Assembly: GCA_040758525.1 (NCBI GenBank)
Contig: JBFLVQ010000450.1
Span: 1-7,980, forward strand
Origin: JBFLVQ01 sp040758525
Lineage (GTDB): Bacteria > Acidobacteriota > Blastocatellia > Chloracidobacteriales > JADJPF01
DNA: 7,980 nucleotides
Direction of reading: 5' to 3'
Below the pieces are notes generated by a model, which was given only the letters and a program-made list of their open reading frames with translations, was not told the DNA's origin and did not search any database. Position numbers and translations under genes: made by a program. Every line of letters begins with the position of its first letter. The first letter of the stretch is position 1. Shown here piece after piece: positions 1 to 6,817 of the stretch.

Positions 1-1439
1 ATACTCATAGCGTTATAGAGAAAGTTACAAAAATAATGCCGCCGTTGCTCAAGTAGTGTAGCAATATCAGTATAACTAACTTGATCAACATCAAGCATAC
101 GGTAAGCACTAAGTTCATTCTCTGTAATATCAATGAATTTCTCTAGATTTGGCACATTGCGCATTTGCCATATAGCGGCTTTAACAACTAATGGAAAATT
201 AGCAAGAAGCTTGCGAAATTTGATACTGTAGTCGGCATGAGGATCAAGCTCTGCGCCATGACCAAAGGCACGTAGCATAGTGTCCAATGGCATACCTACA
301 AGTTCAGTAGTATATTTCATTATTGTGAGATTGAAATATGGGCGGCCATAGATAACTTTAAGAATTGGTCGTAGATGATCAATCTTAAAACCACCAGCTC
401 GATAATGGGCAGCAAAGTCTGGCTCAGAGAGCTTAAACAGGCCACAACAACAGGGTGAAGGCAAGTCTGGCACAATTTCACGGAAATTTACTCTTGACCA
501 TTCAAAATCGATCGTAGGCGCAGTCGTAGTAATAGGCCGTGCTTGTAGAATAAAAAGCCTATTGCCATCATAAGCCCACTCAACGTCCTGTGGTGCGCCA
601 AATACCTCCTCTATACGTTGTAACTCATGGCCTAGACCAAGTACCAGTTCACTGTTAAGAGCAGCTTTACCACGCAGTGCTGCTGGCACAGATGTACGTT
701 CTAATCGGCCTTCATACCAGTTGAGTTGCTCAGCCTTTGTGCCTATATATTGCTCTTGTATTAGTAGTGGTGAGCCTTTGCGTAAACGATAAAGATCGGG
801 TTCGACTTGGCCACTGACAAGCATCTCTCCTAACCCATAAGTAGCATTAATCACTATCTCGTCACGATTGCCACTCACAGGATCCAGTGTAAAAGCCACA
901 CCTGCACAATATGGTATTAACAATGGCTGAATCAATACTGCAATACGAATCTGGCTTAGACTCAGACCACGCTCACGTCGGTAATCGATCGCTGGTGGGG
1001 CAAATGCCGAAGCCCAACAGGATAGTATTGCACGCGGTAGTTTATCACGTGTAACACCTAGTAGCGTGCGATGTATACCAGCAAAAGAATGTTCTGCACT
1101 ATCTTCTCCAAGTGCAGAGGAACGCACAGCAAAACCATGTGGATAAGTGTCAGGAAAGATTTCTGAGACTTTATTGGAGAGTTGTAGCGCGAGGTCTTGA
1201 TGTAGATCCGCCTGCTCGATCTGAGCATATAGTTTTGCTGCAGCATATATGCTTTGATCGAGCAGGTTCAATGTATCACGCAATGAGCGAGCTTGTAAAA
1301 AAGCTTCAAATGCATTTGCCGTAATAACCAGGCCAGCAGGCACATTGAATTTTTTTTGCCATAGCAGTGCCTGGCTATAAGCCTTGCCCCCTACCAAGTC
1401 GCGCTCATGTTTACTTATCTGCGCGAATGATTTGATCAT
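1..1439 (-). CDS. PEP synthase / rifampin phosphotransferase-like enzyme, N-terminal ATP-grasp part (3' end beyond window)
   Basis: The reading frame is open from an ATG at 1439 to the window edge (479 full codons), so the C-terminus is missing. The N-terminus has the PEP/pyruvate-binding (PPDK_N, ATP-grasp) signature: GGKA at residues 17-20 with the nucleotide-contacting Lys19, VPAG at 33-36, AVRSSALGED at 104-113 leading to SFAG at 118-121, GVAFTLDP at 180-187, GLGE/VSG near 202-210, and QDVEW at 284-288 followed by LQARPIT at 298-304. This fold moves phosphate from ATP to a swivelling His domain in PpsA, PPDK and rifampin phosphotransferases. From residue 311 (DFEWSRVNFREIVPDLPSP) it resembles the middle domain of rifampin-phosphotransferase-like proteins more than classical PpsA. 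The catalytic His domain lies outside the window, so substrate and activity are undetermined. Three Cys in a row sit at 330-332. The gene starts 9 bases after the stop of the preceding gene and has no visible Shine-Dalgarno, which suggests coupled translation. Confidence 0.9.
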   Translation of the reverse strand, partial: MIKSFAQISKHERDLVGGKAYSQALLWQKKFNVPAGLVITANAFEAFLQARSLRDTLNLLDQSIYAAAKLYAQIEQADLHQDLALQLSNKVSEIFPDTYPHGFAVRSSALGEDSAEHSFAGIHRTLLGVTRDKLPRAILSCWASAFAPPAIDYRRERGLSLSQIRIAVLIQPLLIPYCAGVAFTLDPVSGNRDEIVINATYGLGEMLVSGQVEPDLYRLRKGSPLLIQEQYIGTKAEQLNWYEGRLERTSVPAALRGKAALNSELVLGLGHELQRIEEVFGAPQDVEWAYDGNRLFILQARPITTTAPTIDFEWSRVNFREIVPDLPSPCCCGLFKLSEPDFAAHYRAGGFKIDHLRPILKVIYGRPYFNLTIMKYTTELVGMPLDTMLRAFGHGAELDPHADYSIKFRKLLANFPLVVKAAIWQMRNVPNLEKFIDITENELSAYRMLDVDQVSYTDIATLLEQRRHYFCNFLYNAMS

Positions 1440-1448
1440 CAATACAGT

Positions 1449-4400
1449 TTATAACATCAGTTTGAAGGCGGCAGAGATTAATCCTCGCTCCTTCACAACA
1501 ATGTTGTTTTCCCCTGCACGCAGATTGAGTTGGCTGCGGTTTGCCTTGAGTACTAGGGTCTTCTTCTGCGCATTAAACTTGATCTTTATTGCCGTGATTG
1601 CTTGTCCATTGATCTCTACTGTGGTAGCCGAGGATACTCCAGTGGCAAAGATTGTCAGTTTATTACTACCATTGTTGTATTTGGCATTGGTAATACCTGG
1701 TTTTAATGCAATGGCAAAGAGATTATCACTCTCATCACTACCAGTATTATTGCGTGCATCACGTGCAACGATCTTCACTTTCACACGCTCGCTGATCAAT
1801 GTATTCACATCTAACAGTACTTCTTGAACCGTACCAGCCAGACCCGATTGTACTGTGGTAAAGTTAGTACCGCCATTGGTCGAAATCTGTACATCGTGTG
1901 CAACTACACCAACATTATCATTTGATCGCCAAGAGACACGTAGCCGATCCGTGTTAGCCGTTACTTCACCACCATTAGGTGAAAGGATAGTGACCAATGG
2001 TGCTTGTGTATCCTTGCTCTCAATGGTGAAGTTTGCCGCTGAGACACCACGTCCAGTGAGACCGCTAGTATCGACGGCACTCACTTCAATACGTGCAGAA
2101 GTCGATTGTAGAGTTTCTGGAATCGTGAAATTAAAACTAGCGACAGTTGGTCCAAGCTCACTTGCTACGGTAGTCGGGAAAGTCTGACCACCATCAAGCG
2201 AGAGAGCAATACGTTGGGATCTCACCGATACATTATCGGTAGTTTGCCAGCTTATTGTTAATTGCTCGCCACTACGTACTACTTCGCCACCCTTGGGTGA
2301 GATCACTTGTACAGTGGGAGCAGTAACATCACGCTTGGTGATTAGTACATCGCTACGACTTGCATCGATACCACGATTGTTCTGTTCATCAATAGCGACA
2401 ATACGAATACGTGCATTGGGCAACTCTTGATCTGGCACACGCCATAAGAAACTCTGTGCAGAACCGGATAAGCCGTTCGCAATGGGGAGATCAAAATTCT
2501 TGCCGCCATCAGTAGAGAGAGAAAGTTCATGGCCTGTTATCATACCATCATCATTAGTGGTCCAACTGATCGTGGTATTTTCACCGGCTTGTAATGACTC
2601 TCCTCCTACTGGCTTAAGTAGGCGTACCACAGGTGGGTTCTTATCGGCTGCCACTACTACAAATGAACCATCAGAACCGTCGCGACCTGCATTGCCTGCC
2701 GAGTCTTTTGTTACTACTTGAATACGTGCCATATCTGCCTTTAGATCGGCGGGCACACGCCAGATAAAGCTCTGTACACGACCAGGAATACCAGATGTAA
2801 TAGATGTGCCAAAGGATTGGCCGCCATCAATGGAGAGGTTAATATCATGACTTTGTAGTTGACCATCGTCGGTTGAGACCCAAGTGATCTCATAGGTCAA
2901 TCCTGCCACAATACGCTCACCACCATTAGGCTTCGTTACTTTTACTACTGGTGCCACAGTCTCGCGTTGTAGCACGAAGTTTGCGTTGCTGGTATCTGTT
3001 ATCTGATTGCCAGCATAATCGACGGCAACGATCTTGATTATGGCTTTATCACTGAAAGTCTCGACAGGTAGTAGAACTTCAATATTCTTGGTCTTACCAT
3101 TAATCTTACTTGCTACTGTAATTGGGAAACTTGCGCCACCATCAAGGGAGAGAAAGATATCATGTTTAGCAATACCATTCTCATCTGATGAATCCCAACT
3201 AATATTGAACTTATTACCAGCCAGGAAAGATTCACCACCATTGGGCGAAGTTATTGTTAGTTTCGGCGGTGTAGTATCTGAGCCACCACCTGGCTTTACT
3301 GTGCCATCAATATTGGCGCCCATAGAGATTTTGCTAAAGAAGTCGAGAAATGCGCTACGTAGACGTTTAGCTCTATCAAATGCGCTGGCCATAGGTTCAC
3401 GGCCAGGAGGCACCAGATAGACGAAAGCAGCAGTAATTCTACCTTGATCAGGCGAAGGGGGAGGATTACGTGGCCCTTCCGCTTTGAGGATCTGTTGGAA
3501 GCTAACATCTTGACGTGTACCAGTAACCGTAACGGCTGGTAGTTCTGGTGGAGCAATGGGGGGAAGTGCACGCGCGCCAGGTTGAGTCGGATCTACTACC
3601 TGACCGCCAATGATTAATGGTGGATCAATCTTGGTTGGATTATTGATAAAGAAGTTAGGAGTGGCAGTACTCCTGATTCCCATTGCATATTGCTCAAGTT
3701 CATTGTAACGGGAGGTTGCTCCAGTAGTTCGGAACAGACCATTTCCCATATCTTGATACATATTACCTTCTAGTACAGAAGACTGGGAATTGTAGAAGAA
3801 ACTCCAGTGCGCAAGAGCGCGCCCAAGCAGTTCATCACTGGTAAAACCGGCATCATCAAAGTGGAAAAAGGCTGACCAGACGTGCCCTACTTCATGGCTG
3901 AGAATATCTAGCGGAGAGTTAGTCCCCTGAAATGCCTGTTGAGGATCCTCAGGATAGCGGGAAATATTGTTCATATTACAGAAACCGCGTAACCGTCCTT
4001 GACTACCATAGGCGAATGGTCCACCGTTATAAGCGCCTGGCGTAATACCTATACCTAAAATCTGACTAACCACCGGTGCATTGTAAGCAAAGGCCACTCC
4101 TGCAGTTGAGCCGACATAGAAGGGATCGGCGAAGGTAATGATAAGATCATAATTATCACTATGACGCTGGTAAAATCGCCTTGCTACTAATTGACCAAGA
4201 TCGGTGAGGTCATTATCACGAAAAGAGAAGAGCATGCCATCATCATGTAACACGGCAAAGTTATCGATAGTAAAATCGGGATCTGTTCCTGGTATGGTTG
4301 GCGCCGCACTAGGAGCAATCTCAGTATCTTCGGGAGCAGGGGATTCGTTAAGATTAACTGTGTAACCTTTCTCTGGTGTCTCAATGGTAGCAATTCCACC

Positions 4401-5255
4401 GCTGACACGAAAATCCTGTATGATTTGATTGGGATCTAGCTTGCGCACTAGTGTCCAGTGTTCACCGCCATCTGTGCTCAGATGTATGCTGTGATCGAGT
4501 CTGTGAGAATGCACAGGGAAGTTAACAAGCGTGTAGATATGTTGTGGTAAGAGTTCATCAAAAGTAATAAAGGGAGCATTGACACGATGATGGAATGGTC
4601 CAGAAAGATTGAGCGCTGCGGGTTGCCAATTTTCCCCGCCATCACGACTCCAATAGACACCGCGTGCATCGGTAGCAGCAAAGACTAGATCAGAGTTATT
4701 GGGATCAACAGCAATACGCTTAATGGCAGCAAAAGCAGCGGCACCAATCGAGGTTGGTAGACCATGTCCCATTGTCTGCCAACTGTTCATACCATCATCA
4801 GAACGATATATGCCATGATGATCTGTGCCTATATAGACACGTTGTTGCTGTGCTGGTTTAATCGCTAATGGTAATGCGTCTGTGGCCAGACCCTGGTTGG
4901 TGATACGCCAATTTTTACCATTGTCATCCGATACCAACACACCGCTACGTGTCCCTGCTACTAGGCGTGTGCCTTCCATAGCCGCTACGGCAAAAGTCTC
5001 TTCGTCAATCAGTTGCTGCCATTGATTGCCATCATAGGCAAGTAGTCCTCGGCTGGTGGCAAGTAGGGCACGTTGTTGCTGTGTGGCAAAACTATGTACA
5101 CGTTGTGCAGGCGGTTTGCTAAGAGCTCTACGTAACAGTACTGTGTCATCGATTGCCTCTGTTCTAGCGGTGCGTAGACCAGTGGCAAGCATAAGCATAG
5201 CGAGCAAGCAGAGTAATGTAATTCTATACCTTACTCTTATAATAGCGAGCTTCAT
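1449..5255 (-). CDS. Large exported protein: signal peptide, Asp-box (BNR-like) region, HExxH metallopeptidase-like region, five Ig-like repeats
   Basis: This 1268-residue protein begins with a signal peptide (MKLAIIRVRYR, then a hydrophobic LLCLLAMLMLATG core, residues 12-26), so it is exported. Residues about 50-270 carry four Asp-box motifs (S-x-D-x-G-x-x-W: 109-116, 152-159, 203-210, 260-267), typical of BNR/sialidase-type beta-propellers. Residues about 325-530 contain HEVGH at 454-458, the HExxH zinc/catalytic motif of metallopeptidases, followed by a conserved-looking AHWSFF, LEGN, LEQYAMG stretch. A Pro-rich linker region (about 540-660) leads to five Ig/FN3-like repeats of about 100 residues (664-1183), each opening with a PNGGE-type motif. 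The last 85 residues (about 1184-1268) form a separate beta-rich, IPT/TIG-like tail. No LPXTG or other sorting signal was seen at the C-terminus. The start is supported by GAGGAG 5 bases upstream. Likely role: surface or secreted protease/adhesin; the substrate is unknown and the peptidase family was not recognised. Confidence 0.93.
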   Translation of the reverse strand: MKLAIIRVRYRITLLCLLAMLMLATGLRTARTEAIDDTVLLRRALSKPPAQRVHSFATQQQRALLATSRGLLAYDGNQWQQLIDEETFAVAAMEGTRLVAGTRSGVLVSDDNGKNWRITNQGLATDALPLAIKPAQQQRVYIGTDHHGIYRSDDGMNSWQTMGHGLPTSIGAAAFAAIKRIAVDPNNSDLVFAATDARGVYWSRDGGENWQPAALNLSGPFHHRVNAPFITFDELLPQHIYTLVNFPVHSHRLDHSIHLSTDGGEHWTLVRKLDPNQIIQDFRVSGGIATIETPEKGYTVNLNESPAPEDTEIAPSAAPTIPGTDPDFTIDNFAVLHDDGMLFSFRDNDLTDLGQLVARRFYQRHSDNYDLIITFADPFYVGSTAGVAFAYNAPVVSQILGIGITPGAYNGGPFAYGSQGRLRGFCNMNNISRYPEDPQQAFQGTNSPLDILSHEVGHVWSAFFHFDDAGFTSDELLGRALAHWSFFYNSQSSVLEGNMYQDMGNGLFRTTGATSRYNELEQYAMGIRSTATPNFFINNPTKIDPPLIIGGQVVDPTQPGARALPPIAPPELPAVTVTGTRQDVSFQQILKAEGPRNPPPSPDQGRITAAFVYLVPPGREPMASAFDRAKRLRSAFLDFFSKISMGANIDGTVKPGGGSDTTPPKLTITSPNGGESFLAGNKFNISWDSSDENGIAKHDIFLSLDGGASFPITVASKINGKTKNIEVLLPVETFSDKAIIKIVAVDYAGNQITDTSNANFVLQRETVAPVVKVTKPNGGERIVAGLTYEITWVSTDDGQLQSHDINLSIDGGQSFGTSITSGIPGRVQSFIWRVPADLKADMARIQVVTKDSAGNAGRDGSDGSFVVVAADKNPPVVRLLKPVGGESLQAGENTTISWTTNDDGMITGHELSLSTDGGKNFDLPIANGLSGSAQSFLWRVPDQELPNARIRIVAIDEQNNRGIDASRSDVLITKRDVTAPTVQVISPKGGEVVRSGEQLTISWQTTDNVSVRSQRIALSLDGGQTFPTTVASELGPTVASFNFTIPETLQSTSARIEVSAVDTSGLTGRGVSAANFTIESKDTQAPLVTILSPNGGEVTANTDRLRVSWRSNDNVGVVAHDVQISTNGGTNFTTVQSGLAGTVQEVLLDVNTLISERVKVKIVARDARNNTGSDESDNLFAIALKPGITNAKYNNGSNKLTIFATGVSSATTVEINGQAITAIKIKFNAQKKTLVLKANRSQLNLRAGENNIVVKERGLISAAFKLML
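1707..3266 (-). repeat. Five tandem Ig/FN3-like protein repeats within the large exported protein
   Basis: Five units of about 100 codons lie at 2967-3266, 2649-2951, 2334-2639, 2019-2321 and 1707-2003 (protein residues 664-763, 769-869, 873-974, 979-1079, 1085-1183). Each has the same order of landmarks: a P-x-GGE motif, an I/V-S/T-W strand, an acidic D-D/N-x turn, an LS-x-DGG-x-x-F motif, and an A/V-R-I-x-V-x-A-x-D strand. The units resemble the Kre9/KNH-like or FN3-like Ig domains common in bacterial secreted proteins. They have diverged in sequence, so this is an old duplication rather than a recent identical array. Confidence 0.88.
3882..3896 (-). other. HEVGH zinc-binding motif codons of the metallopeptidase-like region
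   Basis: Codons 454-458 read His-Glu-Val-Gly-His, the HExxH motif in which the two His bind zinc and the Glu is the general base. The preceding residues (DILS) and following VWSAFFHF fit an active-site helix. The third zinc ligand is not obvious: candidates are His483 (in AHWSFF), Glu496 (in VLEGN) or Glu519/Glu521 (in NELEQY). The metzincin pattern HExxHxxGxxH is absent. Confidence 0.75.
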
Positions 5256-5260
5256 AATAA

Positions 5261-5267
5261 TCTCCTC
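5261..5267 (-). promoter_or_regulatory. Ribosome binding site of the large exported protein gene
   Basis: On the minus strand GAGGAGA lies 5 bases before the ATG at 5255. It is a near-consensus Shine-Dalgarno and fixes this start, which also gives a complete signal peptide. Confidence 0.8.
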
Positions 5268-5398
5268 AAATAATTAAGTTTTATAACCGGCGTTTGCTTA
5301 TTGGTTTACCTAAAATATTTCTAATTTTAGATGACAATAGCATTAGTAGCAATGAAGAAATGGCTTAAATTGATACAATTCCGACGTCTTCCCATTTC

Positions 5399-5426
5399 TT
5401 GTCTCCCGCTTCCGGGATGTTATAAT
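5399..5426 (+). promoter_or_regulatory. Extended -10 promoter immediately upstream of the coiled-coil membrane protein
   Basis: A perfect TATAAT (5421-5426) is preceded by TG one base upstream (5418-5419), giving the extended -10 element TGnTATAAT. A TTGTCT box (5399-5404, 4 of 6 matches to TTGACA) lies 16 bases upstream of the -10. Transcription would be expected to begin about 6-8 bases after the -10, that is at or beside the ATG at 5433, so the message would be leaderless or nearly so. The match is seen directly; the start point is inferred. Confidence 0.65.
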
Positions 5427-5432
5427 AGGGCT

Positions 5433-5963
5433 ATGAAAGTTCAGTTAAGAGTACAATTGCTGGCCGTTGGGTTATTTCTCTTATTGTCTGTGACAATGGC
5501 TTTTGCTGCTTGGCAAGCGCCACCAACTGCTCCTACTAATTCTCCCACGATTGCGTCTGTACCTGTTGAGGTCCGTGTCGCACAACTAGAACGCACGATA
5601 TTTTGGTTAGGTATGGTCTGTGCAGTCTTTTTGATACTACCATTACCTATGTGCTTGTACCATTTTCGGCGTGTAGGTAAGTTGTTGGTTGAGATCGAGG
5701 GTCTACAGACAAAATTGCATCACCAAGAAGCAATCAGCGCACGTATGGAGTCGGTAGTAGCACGAAATGAGAAATTAGAGACAGAGATTAAGTATCTGCA
5801 GGAACGGTTTCGTATCAGTTTAGAGAATGAGCAGGAGAAGTATCAACAAGTAATTGAGAAGTTGAAGAGCGATCTACAATCGCTCGATCTTGAGAATAAA
5901 AGGATCTCGGGCCTGCTGATGCTTAAAGAGTCGGCTTTGAAAAGAGAAGTAACAAAAGGCTGA
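5433..5963 (+). CDS. Small membrane protein with a cytoplasmic coiled coil, function unknown
   Basis: The product is 176 residues from the ATG at 5433. Residues 1-26 form a basic then hydrophobic segment (MKVQLRVQLLAVGLFLLLSV, with AFAA at 23-26) that reads as a signal peptide or signal anchor. A Pro/Thr/Ser-rich stretch (28-45) follows, then a second hydrophobic span (about 55-78) ending in HFRR. The remainder (about 84-170) is charged, heptad-like and almost certainly a coiled coil. The Arg pair after the second span suggests that the coiled coil is cytoplasmic. I do not recognise the family. The frame is open upstream to an ATG at 5331, but that start has no ribosome site and would bury the signal-like segment behind 34 extra residues. 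The perfect -10 box just before 5433 also favours the shorter form. The stop codon lies inside the shared terminator hairpin. The gene is divergent from the large exported protein gene. Confidence 0.78.
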   Translation: MKVQLRVQLLAVGLFLLLSVTMAFAAWQAPPTAPTNSPTIASVPVEVRVAQLERTIFWLGMVCAVFLILPLPMCLYHFRRVGKLLVEIEGLQTKLHHQEAISARMESVVARNEKLETEIKYLQERFRISLENEQEKYQQVIEKLKSDLQSLDLENKRISGLLMLKESALKREVTKG

Positions 5964-5981
5964 GCCGTTTTAAACGGCTCA
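5961..5981 (-). terminator. Hairpin terminator between convergent genes, overlapping the upstream stop codon
   Basis: TGAGCCGTTT (5961-5970) and AAACGGCTCA (5972-5981) are perfect inverted repeats around a single T, so a stem of at least GAGCCG with a small AT loop can form. Reading on the minus strand, the stem is followed by GCCTTTTGTT, a modest U-tract, so it best terminates the minus-strand gene ending at 5995. It may also act weakly on the plus-strand gene, whose TGA stop is the first three bases of the stem. Confidence 0.7.
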
Positions 5982-5994
5982 GCTTGGTATTAGA

Positions 5995-6498
5995 TCAATC
6001 CTTGGATAAGCGCTCCCGCTTAGTGGTTACTGTGCGTTGTGGCAATTGCCCGGTCGGCTCTTTCTCTAGGGTGAAATCTTTTCTTACCGTAGTTGGCTGA
6101 TCTTTGATGTCGGCACGCTTATTCTGCTGGTTTAGATCTTCGTTCTGCATCTCGCTATCTTGATCGGTACGTTTTACTCCCTGCTGGTGCATATCGTGCT
6201 GAGAAGTTGGTTCAATCTCATTATCAAGATCAGAATCCAATCTGCTAGTCTGGTCAACAGTAGTATCCATGCTCTTGAACTCGCTAGTGTCCACGTTCAT
6301 CCCATTCACGCCTTTCCAGAAGAAGGAGCGAATCTCTGCGGGGGTAAGAGTGATCTGCTCTTTGCTTAAATTCAATGCACGCACAATACTATGATCACCG
6401 CCGCTGATAACTCTTACTTGTGCATAGGTACTGTTGTTATTAGTAGTAGCCCATACTAGCAAGCAGAGCAGCATTGATACGAAAATTCTCGCTTTCAT
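5995..6498 (-). CDS. Small exported hydrophilic protein, function unknown
   Basis: The product is 167 residues. It opens with a clear signal peptide (MKAR, hydrophobic 5-18, likely cleavage after Ala26 in STYAQ). Residues about 28-73 could form a small folded part with a helix (TPAEIRSFFWKGVNG near 52-66). The remaining 95 or so residues are strongly polar (Asp, Glu, Gln, Lys, Thr, Asn), with almost no hydrophobic or Cys residues, and are probably disordered. The start is supported by GGAGGAG 8 bases upstream. No family was recognised. The gene is convergent with the coiled-coil membrane protein and divergent from the RRM protein. A role in the periplasm or outside the cell is inferred from the signal peptide only. 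Confidence 0.8.
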   Translation of the reverse strand: MKARIFVSMLLCLLVWATTNNNSTYAQVRVISGGDHSIVRALNLSKEQITLTPAEIRSFFWKGVNGMNVDTSEFKSMDTTVDQTSRLDSDLDNEIEPTSQHDMHQQGVKRTDQDSEMQNEDLNQQNKRADIKDQPTTVRKDFTLEKEPTGQLPQRTVTTKRERLSKD

Positions 6499-6506
6499 TG
6501 GCTTCT

Positions 6507-6513
6507 CTCCTCC
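6507..6513 (-). promoter_or_regulatory. Ribosome binding site of the small exported protein
   Basis: GGAGGAG on the minus strand lies 8 bases upstream of the ATG at 6498. It is a strong Shine-Dalgarno that fixes the start. Confidence 0.8.
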
Positions 6514-6542
6514 AAATTTGTTAATACTCTCGTGCCATTGAT

Positions 6543-6589
6543 AACCGTTTGGCCGAGAGCCATTCTCTGCCGATTGGCGATTAACGGTT
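6543..6589 (-). promoter_or_regulatory. Inverted repeat with inner hairpin upstream of the small exported protein
   Basis: AACCGTT (6543-6549) and AACGGTT (6583-6589) are exact inverted repeats. Inside them a second hairpin can form: GGC (6551-6553) with GCC (6569-6571), and AGAG (6556-6559) with CTCT (6565-6568) around a CCATT loop. It lies 45 bases upstream of the ATG at 6498, so it could be a 5' leader structure or an operator of that gene. On the plus strand it is followed by a T-rich run (TTTTGTCTTCTC), so it could also stop plus-strand transcription. Its function is not shown by the sequence. Confidence 0.45.
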
Positions 6590-6783
6590 TTGTCTTCTCA
6601 TTTTCTAAAACTAGCAAATCACGAACCAGTATGGCGTGAGGCTACTGATAAGACTGCTGTGTGGCACTGCTAAAAGGCTCAAGTGTCGGTAAAAGTGTAG
6701 TATTTAGACGCATATATGAATGGAATCATTAGTATACTGTATTACCCTACATAAATAACTACGAAAATACTATGGTCACCTAA

Positions 6784-6812
6784 TTTACTTTAACCCTCGT
6801 CTAAAATATAAA
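6784..6812 (+). promoter_or_regulatory. Candidate sigma-70-type promoter for the RRM gene
   Basis: TTTACT (6784-6789, 4 of 6 matches to TTGACA) and TATAAA (6807-6812, 5 of 6 matches to TATAAT) are separated by exactly 17 bases. Transcription would begin near 6819 and give a leader of about 315 bases before the GTG at 7134. The surrounding DNA is AT-rich, so a chance match is possible. Confidence 0.35.
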
Positions 6813-6817
6813 TTACA

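Noticed and set aside
1384..1827. Plus-strand frame of 147 codons
   Set aside because: It lies antisense to the well-supported large exported protein and the start of the PEP-utilising enzyme. Its hydrophobic product is a by-product of the opposite strand's codons, with no ribosome site or family signature.
1707..3266. CRISPR-like or satellite DNA repeat
   Set aside because: The periodicity of about 310 bases is fully explained by diverged protein repeats in frame, with no identical short repeat units.
3034..3420. Plus-strand frame of 128 codons
   Set aside because: It is antisense to the Ig-repeat part of the large gene. The other plus-strand frames inside 1449-5255 have the same explanation.
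5331..5432. N-terminal extension of the coiled-coil membrane protein from ATG 5331 (or 5352)
   Set aside because: No ribosome site precedes either ATG. The extension would put 27-34 residues before a normal signal-like segment, and a perfect -10 box lies inside it.
6160..6369. Plus-strand frame of 69 codons
   Set aside because: It is antisense to the small exported protein, which has a signal peptide and a strong ribosome site; this frame has neither.
6733..6738. TATACT as a -10 box on either strand
   Set aside because: It is a self-complementary AGTATACT site in AT-rich DNA with no acceptable -35 at 16-18 bases on either strand.
6716..6754. Twelve-codon frame MNGIISILYYPT in the intergenic region
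   Set aside because: No ribosome site precedes it, the frame is very short and the region is AT-rich; chance is enough to explain it.
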